A stretch of 64,000 bases of DNA, from NCBI RefSeq assembly GCF_934476685.1, contig NZ_CAKSNX010000001.1, positions 248,001 through 312,000 of the forward strand, given 5' to 3'. Below are positions 18,067 to 27,070 of this stretch, one piece after another (positions within the stretch are counted from its first letter, which is position 1; each line of letters starts with the position of its first letter). The stretch comes from an uncultured Ruminococcus sp. (lineage in GTDB: Bacteria; Bacillota; Clostridia; Oscillospirales; Ruminococcaceae). Both the position numbers and the translations under genes were made by a program. Under the pieces are notes generated by a model, which saw only the letters and a program-made list of their open reading frames with translations, was not told where the DNA came from and searched no databases.

Positions 18067-19452
18067 ATGAAGAATACAGAAAAGACAATGGACAAGATCG
18101 TTGCCCTCTGTAAAGGCAGAGGTTTTGTTTATCCGGGCAGTGAGATCTACGGCGGTCTTGCTAATACATGGGATTACGGTCCTTTAGGCGTCGAGCTTAA
18201 AAATAATATCAAGGACGCTTGGAGAAAGAAGTTCGTTCAGGAAAATAAGTATAACGTAGGTCTTGATTCCGCTATCCTTATGAATCCGCAGACTTGGGTG
18301 GCTTCAGGTCACATCGGCGGATTTTCAGACCCTCTTATGGACTGCAAGGAGTGTAAGACAAGACACAGAGCAGATAACCTTATCGAAGATTTTGACGGAA
18401 CAAATGTTGCAGGCTGGACAAATCAGCAGATGATGGATTACATCAATGAGCATAATATCGTTTGCCCTGAGTGCGGTAAGCATAACTTCACAGATATCCG
18501 TCAGTTCAACCTTATGTTCAAGACTTTCCAGGGTGTTACTGAGGATTCAAAGTCTGAACTTTACCTCAGACCTGAAACTGCACAGGGTATTTTCGTAAAC
18601 TTCGCAAATATCCAGAGAACAAGCCGTAAGAAAGTTCCTTTTGGTGTTGCACAGGTAGGTAAGTCATTCAGAAACGAGATCACTCCTGGTAACTTTATAT
18701 TCAGAGTAAGAGAGTTCGAGCAGATGGAGCTTGAGTTCTTCTGCAAGCCTGGCACAGACCTTGAATGGTTCAGCTATTGGAGAGAGTTCTGTAAGAACTG
18801 GCTCCTCAGCCTTAATATCAAGGAGGAGAACATCAGACTCCGTGACCACTCACAGGAAGAGCTTTGCTTCTACTCTAAGGCTACAACAGACTTCGAGTAT
18901 CTCTTCCCATTCGGTTGGGGCGAACTTTGGGGCGTAGCAGACAGAACTGACTATGACCTTACACAGCATATCAAGACCAGCGGCAAGAGCCTTGACTATT
19001 TTGATCCTGAAACAAACGAAAGATATGTACCATATGTTATCGAGCCGTCACTTGGCGTAGAAAGACTCTTCCTTTCTATCGTAGTAGAGGCTTATGATGA
19101 GGAAAATATCGGAACAGAGGAAAAGCCTGACGTAAGAACAGTAATGCATTTCCACCCTGCTCTCGCACCTTTCAAGGCTTGCGTACTTCCTCTTTCAAAG
19201 AAACTCAGCCAGCAGGCCGGAGAGCTTTTTGACGAGCTTGCAAAGCATTTCAGCGTTGATTATGACGAGGCTGGTTCTATCGGTAAGAGATACCGCCGTC
19301 AGGACGAGATCGGAACACCATTCTGCATTACATATGACTTTGACACACTTGAGGACGGCTGCGTAACTGTTCGTGACAGAGATACAATGGAGCAGGAGAG
19401 AGTAAAGATCAACGAGCTTGTAAACTATATCGCAAAGAAGATAGAGTTCTGA
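18067..19452 (+). CDS. glyS: Glycyl-tRNA synthetase, single-chain type
   Basis: 461 residues from ATG 18067. Charges tRNA-Gly with glycine using ATP, in the cytoplasm. It is the class II, alpha2 form used by many Bacillota, not the alpha/beta two-subunit form: the N-terminus has CKGRGFVYPGSEIYGGLANT, motif 2 is around FRNEITPGNFIFRVREFEQ, and motif 3 is near VIEPSLGVERLFLSI, with an anticodon-binding domain at the end. Zinc-type cysteines occur in CKECKTRH and CPECGKH. An in-frame TTG at 18061 lies 5 bases after AGGAG and could also serve as the start, which would add two residues. It has its own promoter and terminator. Confidence 0.96.
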   Translation: MKNTEKTMDKIVALCKGRGFVYPGSEIYGGLANTWDYGPLGVELKNNIKDAWRKKFVQENKYNVGLDSAILMNPQTWVASGHIGGFSDPLMDCKECKTRHRADNLIEDFDGTNVAGWTNQQMMDYINEHNIVCPECGKHNFTDIRQFNLMFKTFQGVTEDSKSELYLRPETAQGIFVNFANIQRTSRKKVPFGVAQVGKSFRNEITPGNFIFRVREFEQMELEFFCKPGTDLEWFSYWREFCKNWLLSLNIKEENIRLRDHSQEELCFYSKATTDFEYLFPFGWGELWGVADRTDYDLTQHIKTSGKSLDYFDPETNERYVPYVIEPSLGVERLFLSIVVEAYDEENIGTEEKPDVRTVMHFHPALAPFKACVLPLSKKLSQQAGELFDELAKHFSVDYDEAGSIGKRYRRQDEIGTPFCITYDFDTLEDGCVTVRDRDTMEQERVKINELVNYIAKKIEF

Positions 19453-19474
19453 TTTGAAAATTTCCTAATAACAG

Positions 19475-19506
19475 ATAAGCCGACGTTTATGCGCCGGCTT
19501 ATTTTT
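19475..19506 (+). terminator. Terminator of glyS
   Basis: ATAAGCCG (19475-19482) pairs with CGGCTTAT (19495-19502), followed by a T-run. It lies 22 bases after the glyS stop. Confidence 0.88.
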
Positions 19507-19533
19507 ATGTGTACTATAATCAATAAGATCAGT

Positions 19534-19574
19534 AAAAAAGGCAAAAGACTCTGAGATCAGAGCCTTTTGCCTTT
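19534..19574 (-). terminator. Terminator of groESL
   Basis: Read on the minus strand: AAAGGCAAAAG, a short inner stem around CTCTGATCTCAGAG, then CTTTTGCCTTTTTT. This is a long hairpin with a T-run, about 30 bases after the groL stop. Confidence 0.9.
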
Positions 19575-19604
19575 ATATTTATATAGGGAGAAATAAGCTG
19601 TTTA

Positions 19605-21245
19605 TTAATACATTCCGCCCATTCCGCCTGCACCTGCGGCAGCTGCCATAGCAGCGTCAGCCTGTGGGTCCTTCTTGTCAGCAACAAGGCTCTCAGTTGT
19701 AAGAACCATTGCTGCAACAGAAGCTGCGTTCTGGAGAGCTGAACGTGTTACCTTAGTAGGATCAACGATTCCTGCTGGGATCATCTCAACATATTCGTCA
19801 GAATATGCGTTGTAGCCGTAGCCGACCTTTCTTGAACGAATGATCTTGTCGATTATAACGCTGCCTTCAAGACCTGCGTTTGCTGCGATCTGTCTTACAG
19901 GCTCTTCAAGTGCCTTGTAAACGATCTGTGCGCCTGTCTTTTCGTCGCCTGTCAGCTTGTCAACAAGCTTCTTAACGGCTGGCATAGCGTTGATAAGAGC
20001 TGTTCCGCCGCCTGCTACGATACCCTCTTCAACAGCTGCCTTAGTAGCTGCAAGAGCGTCCTCTATTCTCATCTTCTTTTCTTTCATTTCAACTTCGGTA
20101 GCTGCGCCGACCTTGATAACGGCTACGCCGCCAGAAAGCTTAGCAAGTCTTTCCTGAAGCTTTTCTCTGTCGAAATCAGAAGTTGTTGTTTCGATCTGTG
20201 CCTTGATCTGACCAACTCTTGCCTTGATAGCGTCAGAGTCACCTGCACCGTCAACGATAATTGTGTTCTCCTTCTGAACAACTACCTGTCTTGCACGGCC
20301 GAGCTGTGAGATCTGTGTTTCGCTGAGTTCAAGACCAAGCTCTGAAGAAATTACTTCGCCGCCTGTGAGGATAGCGATATCCTGAAGCATTTCCTTTCTT
20401 CTGTCGCCGAATCCAGGAGCCTTAACTGCAACGCAGGTAAATGTTCCTCTCAGCTTGTTTACGATAAGTGTTGAAAGAGCCTCGCCCTCAACGTCCTCAG
20501 CAATGATAAGGAGCTTTGCGCCGGACTTTACGATCTGCTCGAGGAGCGGAAGTATCTCCTGAATGTTTGAGATCTTCTTGTCTGTGATAAGAATGTAAGC
20601 GTCATCAAGAACAGCTTCCATCTTGTCTGTATCTGTTACCATGTAAGGTGCAATGTATCCTCTGTCGAACTGCATACCCTCTACAACTTCGCTGTATGTT
20701 TCAGCAGTCTTTGACTCTTCAAGAGTGATAACGCCGTCAGCTGTTACTTTTTCCATAGCCTCGGCAATAAGCTTGCCTATGTTGTCATCAGCAGCTGAAA
20801 CCGCACCAACTCTTGCGATCTCGTCAGAGCTTTCTACCTTCTTTGAGTTTGCAATGATAGAATCAACAGCAGTGTCAACAGCCTTTGACATACCCTTCTT
20901 AAGGATCATTGGATTTGCGCCTGCTGCGATATTCTTCATACCCTCTCTTACAAGAGCCTGAGCGAGAAGAGTAGCGGTAGTTGTACCGTCGCCTGCTGCG
21001 TCGTTTGTCTTAGTAGCAACTTCCTTAACGAGCTGTGCGCCCATGTTTTCAAAAGCATCGTCAAGCTCGATCTCCTTTGCGATAGTAACACCATCGTTTG
21101 TGATGAGCGGAGCGCCGAACTTCTTGTCAAGAACAACGTTTCTTCCCTTTGGTCCGAGTGTGATCTTTACTGTATCTGCTAACTGGTCAATACCTGACTG
21201 AAGAGCCTTTCTGGCTTCTTCACCGTAAATAATCTGCTTTGCCAT
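19605..21245 (-). CDS. groL: Chaperonin GroEL (Hsp60)
   Basis: 546 residues, the usual length. The large chaperonin subunit forms a double ring of fourteen and folds proteins with GroES and ATP in the cytoplasm. Clear signs are TLGPKGRNVVLDKKFG and the ATP-site segment NDAAGDGTTTATLLAQ near the N-terminus, the apical-domain segment ending APGFGDRRKEML, and the flexible GGMGGMY tail. It lies 40 bases after groS, with GGAGG upstream of its ATG, and forms the classical groESL operon under the CIRCE element at 21654. Confidence 0.98.
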   Translation of the reverse strand: MAKQIIYGEEARKALQSGIDQLADTVKITLGPKGRNVVLDKKFGAPLITNDGVTIAKEIELDDAFENMGAQLVKEVATKTNDAAGDGTTTATLLAQALVREGMKNIAAGANPMILKKGMSKAVDTAVDSIIANSKKVESSDEIARVGAVSAADDNIGKLIAEAMEKVTADGVITLEESKTAETYSEVVEGMQFDRGYIAPYMVTDTDKMEAVLDDAYILITDKKISNIQEILPLLEQIVKSGAKLLIIAEDVEGEALSTLIVNKLRGTFTCVAVKAPGFGDRRKEMLQDIAILTGGEVISSELGLELSETQISQLGRARQVVVQKENTIIVDGAGDSDAIKARVGQIKAQIETTTSDFDREKLQERLAKLSGGVAVIKVGAATEVEMKEKKMRIEDALAATKAAVEEGIVAGGGTALINAMPAVKKLVDKLTGDEKTGAQIVYKALEEPVRQIAANAGLEGSVIIDKIIRSRKVGYGYNAYSDEYVEMIPAGIVDPTKVTRSALQNAASVAAMVLTTESLVADKKDPQADAAMAAAAGAGGMGGMY

Positions 21246-21285
21246 TATAAGTTACCTCCATTATAAATGTATAATATATCTGTTT

Positions 21286-21558
21286 TTATTCAACAACTGC
21301 AAGGATATCTTCCATTTTAAGGATCGTGTATTCCTGTCCCTCAAGCTTTACATCTGTGCCGCTGTACTTTGAGATAAGAACCTTGTCGCCGACCTTAACG
21401 CCCATAGCAACATCAGTTTTTCCCGGACCTACCGCAACGACCTCTGCTACCTGCGGCTTTTCTTTAGCGGAACCTGCAAGGATTATACCGCTCTTTGTAG
21501 TTTCCTCTGCTTCTGTCATCTTGATAACAACTCTGTCCATTAAAGGTTTGATCGTCAT
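21286..21558 (-). CDS. groS: Co-chaperonin GroES (Hsp10)
   Basis: 90 residues; forms the heptameric lid of GroEL. Recognisable by the N-terminal IKPLMDRVVIK strand, the mobile loop around EETTKSGIILAGSAKEKPQ and the middle VGPGK segment. An AGGAGG site lies just upstream on the minus strand. First gene of groESL, with about 95 bases of leader that include the CIRCE operator. Confidence 0.98.
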   Translation of the reverse strand: MTIKPLMDRVVIKMTEAEETTKSGIILAGSAKEKPQVAEVVAVGPGKTDVAMGVKVGDKVLISKYSGTDVKLEGQEYTILKMEDILAVVE

Positions 21559-21653
21559 AATAAATGTCCTCCTTTATATTATTGAAAAAGTTCTCTGTTT
21601 TGCTTTCAGCCTGCATTGACTTTTACGCTTTTAGCGGTCAGCCTGCCAGACTG

Positions 21654-21680
21654 TTAGCACTCTTTCTCTCTGAGTGCTAA
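21654..21680 (-). promoter_or_regulatory. CIRCE operator (HrcA site)
   Basis: TTAGCACTC at 21654-21662, nine spacer bases, then GAGTGCTAA at 21672-21680: an exact match to the CIRCE consensus. HrcA binds it and represses groESL until heat or other protein stress. No hrcA gene is in the window. Confidence 0.98.
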
Positions 21681-21684
21681 ATAT

Positions 21685-21712
21685 ATTGTACCACCTTTTT
21701 TATAAATTTCAA
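21685..21712 (-). promoter_or_regulatory. Promoter of groESL
   Basis: On the minus strand, TTGAAA (21707-21712) and TACAAT (21685-21690) with a 16-base spacer, directly before the CIRCE element, so HrcA would cover the transcription start. Confidence 0.8.
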
Positions 21713-22137
21713 GTCATTTATTCTGTTTTTCAGCTGATTTTCAACATTTTTGGAGATTTGCACAAATTTGCGGCTTTCAAATTTTAATATTTATTGCATT
21801 TTACTTCTTGTAATATGCTTGACGTGTGATATAATATTAATTGATAATAATAAATTACTTAAACGTTTCAAAAGTCTGGATATGTGATAATAATATTAAC
21901 ATTTGTTCTTATTTTGACGTAAAAATTTATAGAATTAATTAAAAATTAACAAAATAGTCATACACTCCGTTTGTGAATTTGTTATAATGTAGACATTAAT
22001 TGAAATTTTGATTTAGCTTTGTTCAAAATTGGGGATACGACGAGTTAGATAATACGAACATAAGTTATTGTATTATTAAAAACCGTAAAGAATTTAAAAA
22101 TAACCGATAAATATTCGGTGATGAAAGGAAGATGAAT
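21713..22137 (+). promoter_or_regulatory. AT-rich intergenic region with promoters for the two-component operon
   Basis: About 425 bases with no gene, strongly A/T-rich. Two extended -10 boxes face the response regulator: TGATATAAT ending at 21835 (with TTGTAA at 21808-21813, spacer 16) and TGTTATAAT ending at 21988 with no clear -35. The second would leave a leader of about 140 bases. No riboswitch or other fold is recognised. Confidence 0.55.
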
Positions 22138-22839
22138 ATGTCACTTGGCAGAGTTTTAGTAGTAGACGACGATAAAAATATCTGTGAGCTGCTCCGTCTT
22201 TATCTTGAAAAGGAAGGCTATGGAGTTATCCTTGCACATGACGGCGAGGAAGCTGTTGTAAAATTCAATGCACTTAAGCCTGACATCATCCTGCTTGATA
22301 TCATGCTGCCCGGCATCGACGGCTGGCAGGTATGCAGAGAGATCAGGAAGAAGTCAAATGTACCTATTATAATGATAACCGCAAAGGTAGAAACATTCGA
22401 TAAGGTCCTGGGACTTGAACTTGGTGCAGACGACTATATCGTAAAACCTTTTGATACAAAGGAAGTTATCGCAAGAATAAAGGCTGTTTACAGAAGAGTT
22501 GGTCAGTCCTCAGGAGAGGCTGAGATCAAGGAAGTCAAGTATGACAAGCTTTCAGTAAATATGACAAGATATGAGCTGAGAGTAAACGGTGTTGTACTGG
22601 ATACACCGCCGAAGGAGCTTGAACTTCTTTTCCACCTTGCGTCAAATCCAAACAGAGTATATACAAGAGATCAGCTTCTTGACGAAGTATGGGGCTTTGA
22701 GTATTACGGCGATTCCAGAACTATCGACGTACACGTTAAAAGACTTCGTGAAAAGCTCGAAGGCGTTTCAGACAAGTGGGCGCTCAAAACAGTATGGGGC
22801 GTTGGATACAAGTTTGAAGTAGCAGAGAATAATGAATAA
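22138..22839 (+). CDS. OmpR-family response regulator
   Basis: 233 residues. The N-terminal receiver domain (about 1-115) has the acidic pair DDDK near residue 9, phospho-acceptor Asp in IILLDIMLPG near 50, and the conserved Lys in IVKPF near 100. The C-terminal winged helix DNA-binding domain (about 135-230) ends in the typical RTIDVHVKRLREKL and VWGVGYKFE. I prefer ATG 22138, eight bases after AAGGA; the ATG at 22132 sits too close to that site. It overlaps the histidine kinase gene by 8 bases, so the two form a pair. The partner HtrA gene suggests an envelope-stress or cell-wall signal. Confidence 0.94.
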   Translation: MSLGRVLVVDDDKNICELLRLYLEKEGYGVILAHDGEEAVVKFNALKPDIILLDIMLPGIDGWQVCREIRKKSNVPIIMITAKVETFDKVLGLELGADDYIVKPFDTKEVIARIKAVYRRVGQSSGEAEIKEVKYDKLSVNMTRYELRVNGVVLDTPPKELELLFHLASNPNRVYTRDQLLDEVWGFEYYGDSRTIDVHVKRLREKLEGVSDKWALKTVWGVGYKFEVAENNE

Positions 22840-24241
22840 CGGCAAAAGTATATTCCTCAGGTACTTTGCAATTTGTTCGGCAGTAATACTGGTAAGCTTT
22901 TGTTGCTTAGGAACAGTATTACTGCTTGTTTCTTCCCGTTATTTTATAGATGAAAAAAAGAGCTTGCTGCTGAAAAATGCGAAAGCTCTTGCTTCATATA
23001 CGCAGGAAAAAATGCTGGAAGATCCTGAAGAGTGGCGTGATGACTGCGCAGGGGAAATGAAGGATTACTCTATAAGCTGCAACGCAGACTTTGTTCTTTC
23101 CGACGGCGAGGGATATATCGTTATCTCCACGGGAAAAACAGAGAATGGGATAAGTACAGCCGACCTTGAACAGTTCGGCGAAAGCGGCAGCTATGTTTAC
23201 AGCGACCTTGACGGGGCGATAGGGGAAACTTCTCATATAATGGGCGTGCAGTTCAAGGCGAATGGCCCCACATATTATATGCTGGCTTATTCTCCAAAAT
23301 CCGATCAGGATGATTATATATGGAATATAATGGAGATATTTATTATCTCAGCCGTAATGGTTCTGATAGTCGTTATGTTCCTTGTGTATTTTGCAACTCT
23401 GAAGCTGACAGAGCCTATAAAGGAGATCGCTGCTGTTTCAAAGAAACTGGGCGCAGGAGATTTTTCCGCTACCCTGCCTGATTACAGCATAAGCGAGTAC
23501 AAACAGCTTAGTACGGCTTTCAATGATATGGCGGCAAACTTAAAGAGTTACGATACTATGCGTAACAGCTTTCTGGCGAATGTTTCCCATGAGCTTAGAA
23601 CGCCTATGACTTCTATCGGCGGCTTTGTGGACGGCATACTTGACGGCACGATACCAAAGGATCAGGAGAGATACTATCTAAAGCTTATCTCCTCCGAGGT
23701 CAATAGGCTTACAAGACTTGTCAAGAGTATGCTCAATCTTGCGAAGATAGAGGCGGGAGAAATGAAGCTGACAAAGACGAAGTTCTCTGCCCTCGAACCT
23801 ATCGTGGATACCCTCGTTACATTTGAGTCGAGGATAGATGCAAAGCATATCGACATAAGAGGGCTTGATGTTGACAGAGTGCCGCTCTATGCGGATATCG
23901 ACCTTGTGCATCAGGTAATGTATAACCTTATAGAAAATGCTATAAAATTTGTTGACGACCATGGATATATGGAGTTTTCATTTGTGCCTGAGGGAGATAT
24001 GACGGCTATATCCATTAAAAACAGCGGAGAAGGATTGTCCGAGGAGGAACTTCCTCTTGTGTTCGACAGATTTTATAAAACAGACAAGTCCAGAGGTCTT
24101 GACGCTCAGGGACTTGGTCTGGGACTTAATATTGTCCGTTCGATCGTCAGCCTGCACGGCGGTAAAATTATGGTCAAGAGTGTTAAAGGCGAATATACTG
24201 AGTTTATTTTCACTCTGCCTAACAAACCTGAGGAGGACTGA
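22832..24241 (+). CDS. Membrane sensor histidine kinase
   Basis: 469 residues. First membrane helix at about 10-32, an outer sensing region to about 160, second helix near 165-188, a HAMP linker (LTEPIKEIAAVSKKLGAGDF), the dimerisation and phospho-acceptor helix with His in NVSHELRTPMTSIGGF near residue 254, and an ATPase domain with the N box (YNLIENAIKF) and a DAQGLGLGLNIVRS G box. It phosphorylates the response regulator encoded immediately upstream. The outer part is PhoR/YycG-like in size but has no named domain that I can see. Confidence 0.94.
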   Translation: MNNGKSIFLRYFAICSAVILVSFCCLGTVLLLVSSRYFIDEKKSLLLKNAKALASYTQEKMLEDPEEWRDDCAGEMKDYSISCNADFVLSDGEGYIVISTGKTENGISTADLEQFGESGSYVYSDLDGAIGETSHIMGVQFKANGPTYYMLAYSPKSDQDDYIWNIMEIFIISAVMVLIVVMFLVYFATLKLTEPIKEIAAVSKKLGAGDFSATLPDYSISEYKQLSTAFNDMAANLKSYDTMRNSFLANVSHELRTPMTSIGGFVDGILDGTIPKDQERYYLKLISSEVNRLTRLVKSMLNLAKIEAGEMKLTKTKFSALEPIVDTLVTFESRIDAKHIDIRGLDVDRVPLYADIDLVHQVMYNLIENAIKFVDDHGYMEFSFVPEGDMTAISIKNSGEGLSEEELPLVFDRFYKTDKSRGLDAQGLGLGLNIVRSIVSLHGGKIMVKSVKGEYTEFIFTLPNKPEED

Positions 24242-24250
24242 AAGCCTTAA

Positions 24251-25648
24251 ATGGATAATATGGATAACATTGATAACAAAGACAGCATGGAAAGCATAGA
24301 TAATGCTGATATCATCAAAGATACTTCTGAACAGACCAATGAAAGTATCATCGAAAATATTACCGAAAGTGCAGAGGAAAGCTTTAAGATGCCCGAAGGT
24401 GCAGAGGACGGCAGCAGGATAGTGGGTCACGATTTCTGGAAAGGGATAACTCTCCCCGAAACGGAACTTGCTCCGAAAAAGCGCAGCCCAAAGCGTATCA
24501 TTATGACGATAGTCACATCTATTGTGTTCGTCGCAGCAGGCTTTGGTATAGCCTGCGTTTCCGCAAGAGGAAAAGGTGTGCTTTCAAACCTCGTCACAGG
24601 CGGCAAGCATATGACTTTCAGCCTGCCTATGTCTGAACAGCCCGAGGACAGCGGTGCTGAAAAGGACGAAAACGGAATGTATACCGCACAGGGGATAGCC
24701 GAAAAATGCTCTCCGTCTGTGGTGTCACTTGATATCTATTCCGAGGATTCAGAGTTTGTCCCTGTCGGACAGGGCAGCGGCATTATCCTCAGCAAGGACG
24801 GCTATATAGTGTCCAATGCCCACGTTGTGGATAAAGGCACAAAGGCTGTGAAAGCTGTCCTCAGCGACGGAAGAGAGTATGCAGCCGAGATAATCGGTTC
24901 TGATCCGAAAACGGATATCGCCGTTATAAAGATACCTGCCACAGATCTTTCCCCAGCCGAGTTCGCAAGCTCTGCGAACGTTAAGCTAGGCGAGGAGGTC
25001 GTAGCTATCGGCACTCCCGCAGGCTATCGAAACTCCGTCACAAAGGGAATAGTTTCGGGACTCGACCGAAAGATACGTCTTGAAAATTCTTCTTCGGGAG
25101 TGAACTGTATACAGATAGACGCAGCCGTAAACCCCGGTAATTCGGGTGGTGCGCTTTTCAATATGTACGGTCAGGTCATCGGCATAACATCTTCAAAGCT
25201 GTCATCTGTGGACTATGAGGGAATAGGATTTGCAATTTCCTCAGATGAAGCGTCTGGGATAATCGAGCAGCTTATCGAGTATGGCCACGTTGCTGACAGA
25301 GCAAAGATAGGCATAACGTTCTATCAGATAAGCAGCACAACAGCCGATATCTACGGCGTAAAAGCAGGAATATGCGTAGCAAGCATAGACGAAAGCTGCG
25401 ATGTTGCCAATACCGAGCTTGAGGTCGGCGACATAATCACAAATATAGACGGCACAGATACAGGCGACTGTGATGACGTGCCTGCCCTTGTGAACAAAAA
25501 GAAAGCAGGAGATGAAGTCACCTGCCACGTTTACAGGGAAAAGACCGATACCGAACCTGCAAAGGAGTTTGATATTACTTTCAAGCTTATGGAAGATTCG
25601 GGTTCGCTGACCGAGGCAGACGATTCGGATAATGACAGCAGTAAATAA
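24251..25648 (+). CDS. htrA: HtrA/DegP-type membrane-anchored serine protease with PDZ domain
   Basis: 465 residues. An acidic cytoplasmic head of about 80 residues (with a short Met-Asp-Asn repeat at the start), one membrane helix at about 82-104, a trypsin-like protease domain and one C-terminal PDZ domain (about 355-450). The catalytic triad is visible: His in SNAHVVDK, Asp in KTDIAVIKI and Ser in NPGNSGGALF. It degrades or refolds damaged proteins outside the membrane. It follows the two-component genes by 9 bases with GGAGG about fourteen bases upstream, an arrangement known from envelope-stress operons in Bacillota, so the regulator may control it. A terminator follows. Confidence 0.94.
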   Translation: MDNMDNIDNKDSMESIDNADIIKDTSEQTNESIIENITESAEESFKMPEGAEDGSRIVGHDFWKGITLPETELAPKKRSPKRIIMTIVTSIVFVAAGFGIACVSARGKGVLSNLVTGGKHMTFSLPMSEQPEDSGAEKDENGMYTAQGIAEKCSPSVVSLDIYSEDSEFVPVGQGSGIILSKDGYIVSNAHVVDKGTKAVKAVLSDGREYAAEIIGSDPKTDIAVIKIPATDLSPAEFASSANVKLGEEVVAIGTPAGYRNSVTKGIVSGLDRKIRLENSSSGVNCIQIDAAVNPGNSGGALFNMYGQVIGITSSKLSSVDYEGIGFAISSDEASGIIEQLIEYGHVADRAKIGITFYQISSTTADIYGVKAGICVASIDESCDVANTELEVGDIITNIDGTDTGDCDDVPALVNKKKAGDEVTCHVYREKTDTEPAKEFDITFKLMEDSGSLTEADDSDNDSSK

Positions 25649-25660
25649 AAACTAAAATAT

Positions 25661-25693
25661 AGGACTGACGTATTTGCTTGCGTCAGTCCTTTT
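25661..25693 (+). terminator. Terminator of the two-component/htrA operon
   Basis: AGGACTGACG (25661-25670) pairs with CGTCAGTCCT (25681-25690), followed by TTTT. Confidence 0.92.
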
Positions 25694-25731
25694 CTGTTAT
25701 AAAATTTTTAAGTCGGTGGCAAATGTCAGAC

Positions 25732-25757
25732 AAAAAGAGGGCGGTCAAAGACCGCCC
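25732..25757 (-). terminator. Terminator of the mtaD operon
   Basis: On the minus strand GGGCGGTC, loop TTT, GACCGCCC, then TCTTTTTG. It lies 19 bases after the mtaD stop. Confidence 0.9.
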
Positions 25758-25775
25758 CACTTGTGTATGCACTTT

Positions 25776-27056
25776 TTACTGCTCTTTCAGCGTGTTGATT
25801 ATCTCGTTTGCCTTTGCGTAAATTATCTCAGGCTTTTCACCAATAGCAAATCCGCCGTTTTCGTAAAGTATCTTTCCGGCACACATTGTCAGCTTTACAT
25901 TTTCCTTTGAACCGGAATAAACAATGTTCTTTCCTATGTTGTTGAGCGGCTGCATATTTGGTCTGTTAAGATCTATAACTGTAAGGTCAGCCTGCTTTCC
26001 CTCTGCAATAATGTCGCAGTCGGAAAGTCCCATAGCCTTTGCCGAGCCTGCTGTCGCAGCATAAAGCACCTTGTCGGCAGGGCAGGCAGCAGCGTCATTC
26101 TGCGCTATCTTCTGCAAACCTGTCATAAGGAACATTTCTCTGAACATATCAAGACAGTTGTTGCTTGCAGGACCGTCTGTTCCAAGACCGATGTTTATAC
26201 CAATATCCTGCATCTTCACGATAGGTGCGATACCGCTGGCAAGCTTTACGTTAGAGCCTGGGCAGTGTACAGCATAAACTCCCTTTTCCTTGAATATGGC
26301 AAGATCCTCGTCCGACATATGAACGCAGTGGAATCCTGCGCCGCCGTAGTTGTATATGCCGAGTTCGTTGAAAAGCACAGTAGGAGTCTTGCCGTATTTT
26401 TCAACACATTCTCTTACTTCCTTTGCAGTTTCCGAATTGTGTGTTGCGACAGGAGCTTTGTATTTCTGTGCAAGCTCACCCACAGCCTTTAAAAGCTCAA
26501 AGTCGCAGGTGTATTCAGCGTGGAAACCGAGCATATATGAAATAAGGGGATCTTTGCCTGTGAATTTCAGATAGTTGCTTTCAAGCCTTTCAGCGTTGGA
26601 CTTGTCACCGCTCACCGCACCGCAGAGTACACTTCTGAAACCGCTCTCCGTGCAGGCTTTTACATAATCGTCAAGCTCAAAGTACATATCAAATGCCGCC
26701 GTACAGCCTGTTGAAAGATATTCAAGTATCGCAAGCTTTGTGAGCCAGTAAACATATTCGCCGTTAAGCTTTGCCTCCATAGGGAATATCTGCTTGAAAA
26801 GCCAGTCCTGCAAAGGCATATCGTCTGCATATGAACGCAGGAAGGTCATGGCCGAGTGTGTGTGGGCATTCTTGAATGACGGCATAAGGAGGTTGCCATT
26901 AAGGTCATACTCACGCTCAAACTCCGTTTCATTCAGCTTTTTCTCGTCAGGCTTTCCGACAAAGGCTATCTTTGCCCCGTCTGTCCATACCTCGATATCC
27001 TCAGGCTCAATGCCGTTGTTCATTGTGATAACTTTTCCGTTGTAAAATCTTATCAT
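25776..27056 (-). CDS. mtaD: 5-methylthioadenosine/S-adenosylhomocysteine deaminase
   Basis: 426 residues, a cytoplasmic zinc amidohydrolase of the MtaD family that removes ammonia from methylthioadenosine and S-adenosylhomocysteine (to methylthioinosine and inosylhomocysteine). Metal ligands are visible: HTH in KNAHTHSAMTF, a His in GFHAEYT, a His in VATHNSET, and the Asp in GLGTDGPASNN. The C-terminus carries the composite beta segment (GKQADLTVIDLN). The gene directly upstream is mtnA, 14 bases away, which supports a methylthioadenosine salvage role rather than general deamination. Specificity within the family cannot be settled by reading alone. Confidence 0.86.
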   Translation of the reverse strand: MIRFYNGKVITMNNGIEPEDIEVWTDGAKIAFVGKPDEKKLNETEFEREYDLNGNLLMPSFKNAHTHSAMTFLRSYADDMPLQDWLFKQIFPMEAKLNGEYVYWLTKLAILEYLSTGCTAAFDMYFELDDYVKACTESGFRSVLCGAVSGDKSNAERLESNYLKFTGKDPLISYMLGFHAEYTCDFELLKAVGELAQKYKAPVATHNSETAKEVRECVEKYGKTPTVLFNELGIYNYGGAGFHCVHMSDEDLAIFKEKGVYAVHCPGSNVKLASGIAPIVKMQDIGINIGLGTDGPASNNCLDMFREMFLMTGLQKIAQNDAAACPADKVLYAATAGSAKAMGLSDCDIIAEGKQADLTVIDLNRPNMQPLNNIGKNIVYSGSKENVKLTMCAGKILYENGGFAIGEKPEIIYAKANEIINTLKEQ

Positions 27057-27070
27057 AATTTTTACCTCTT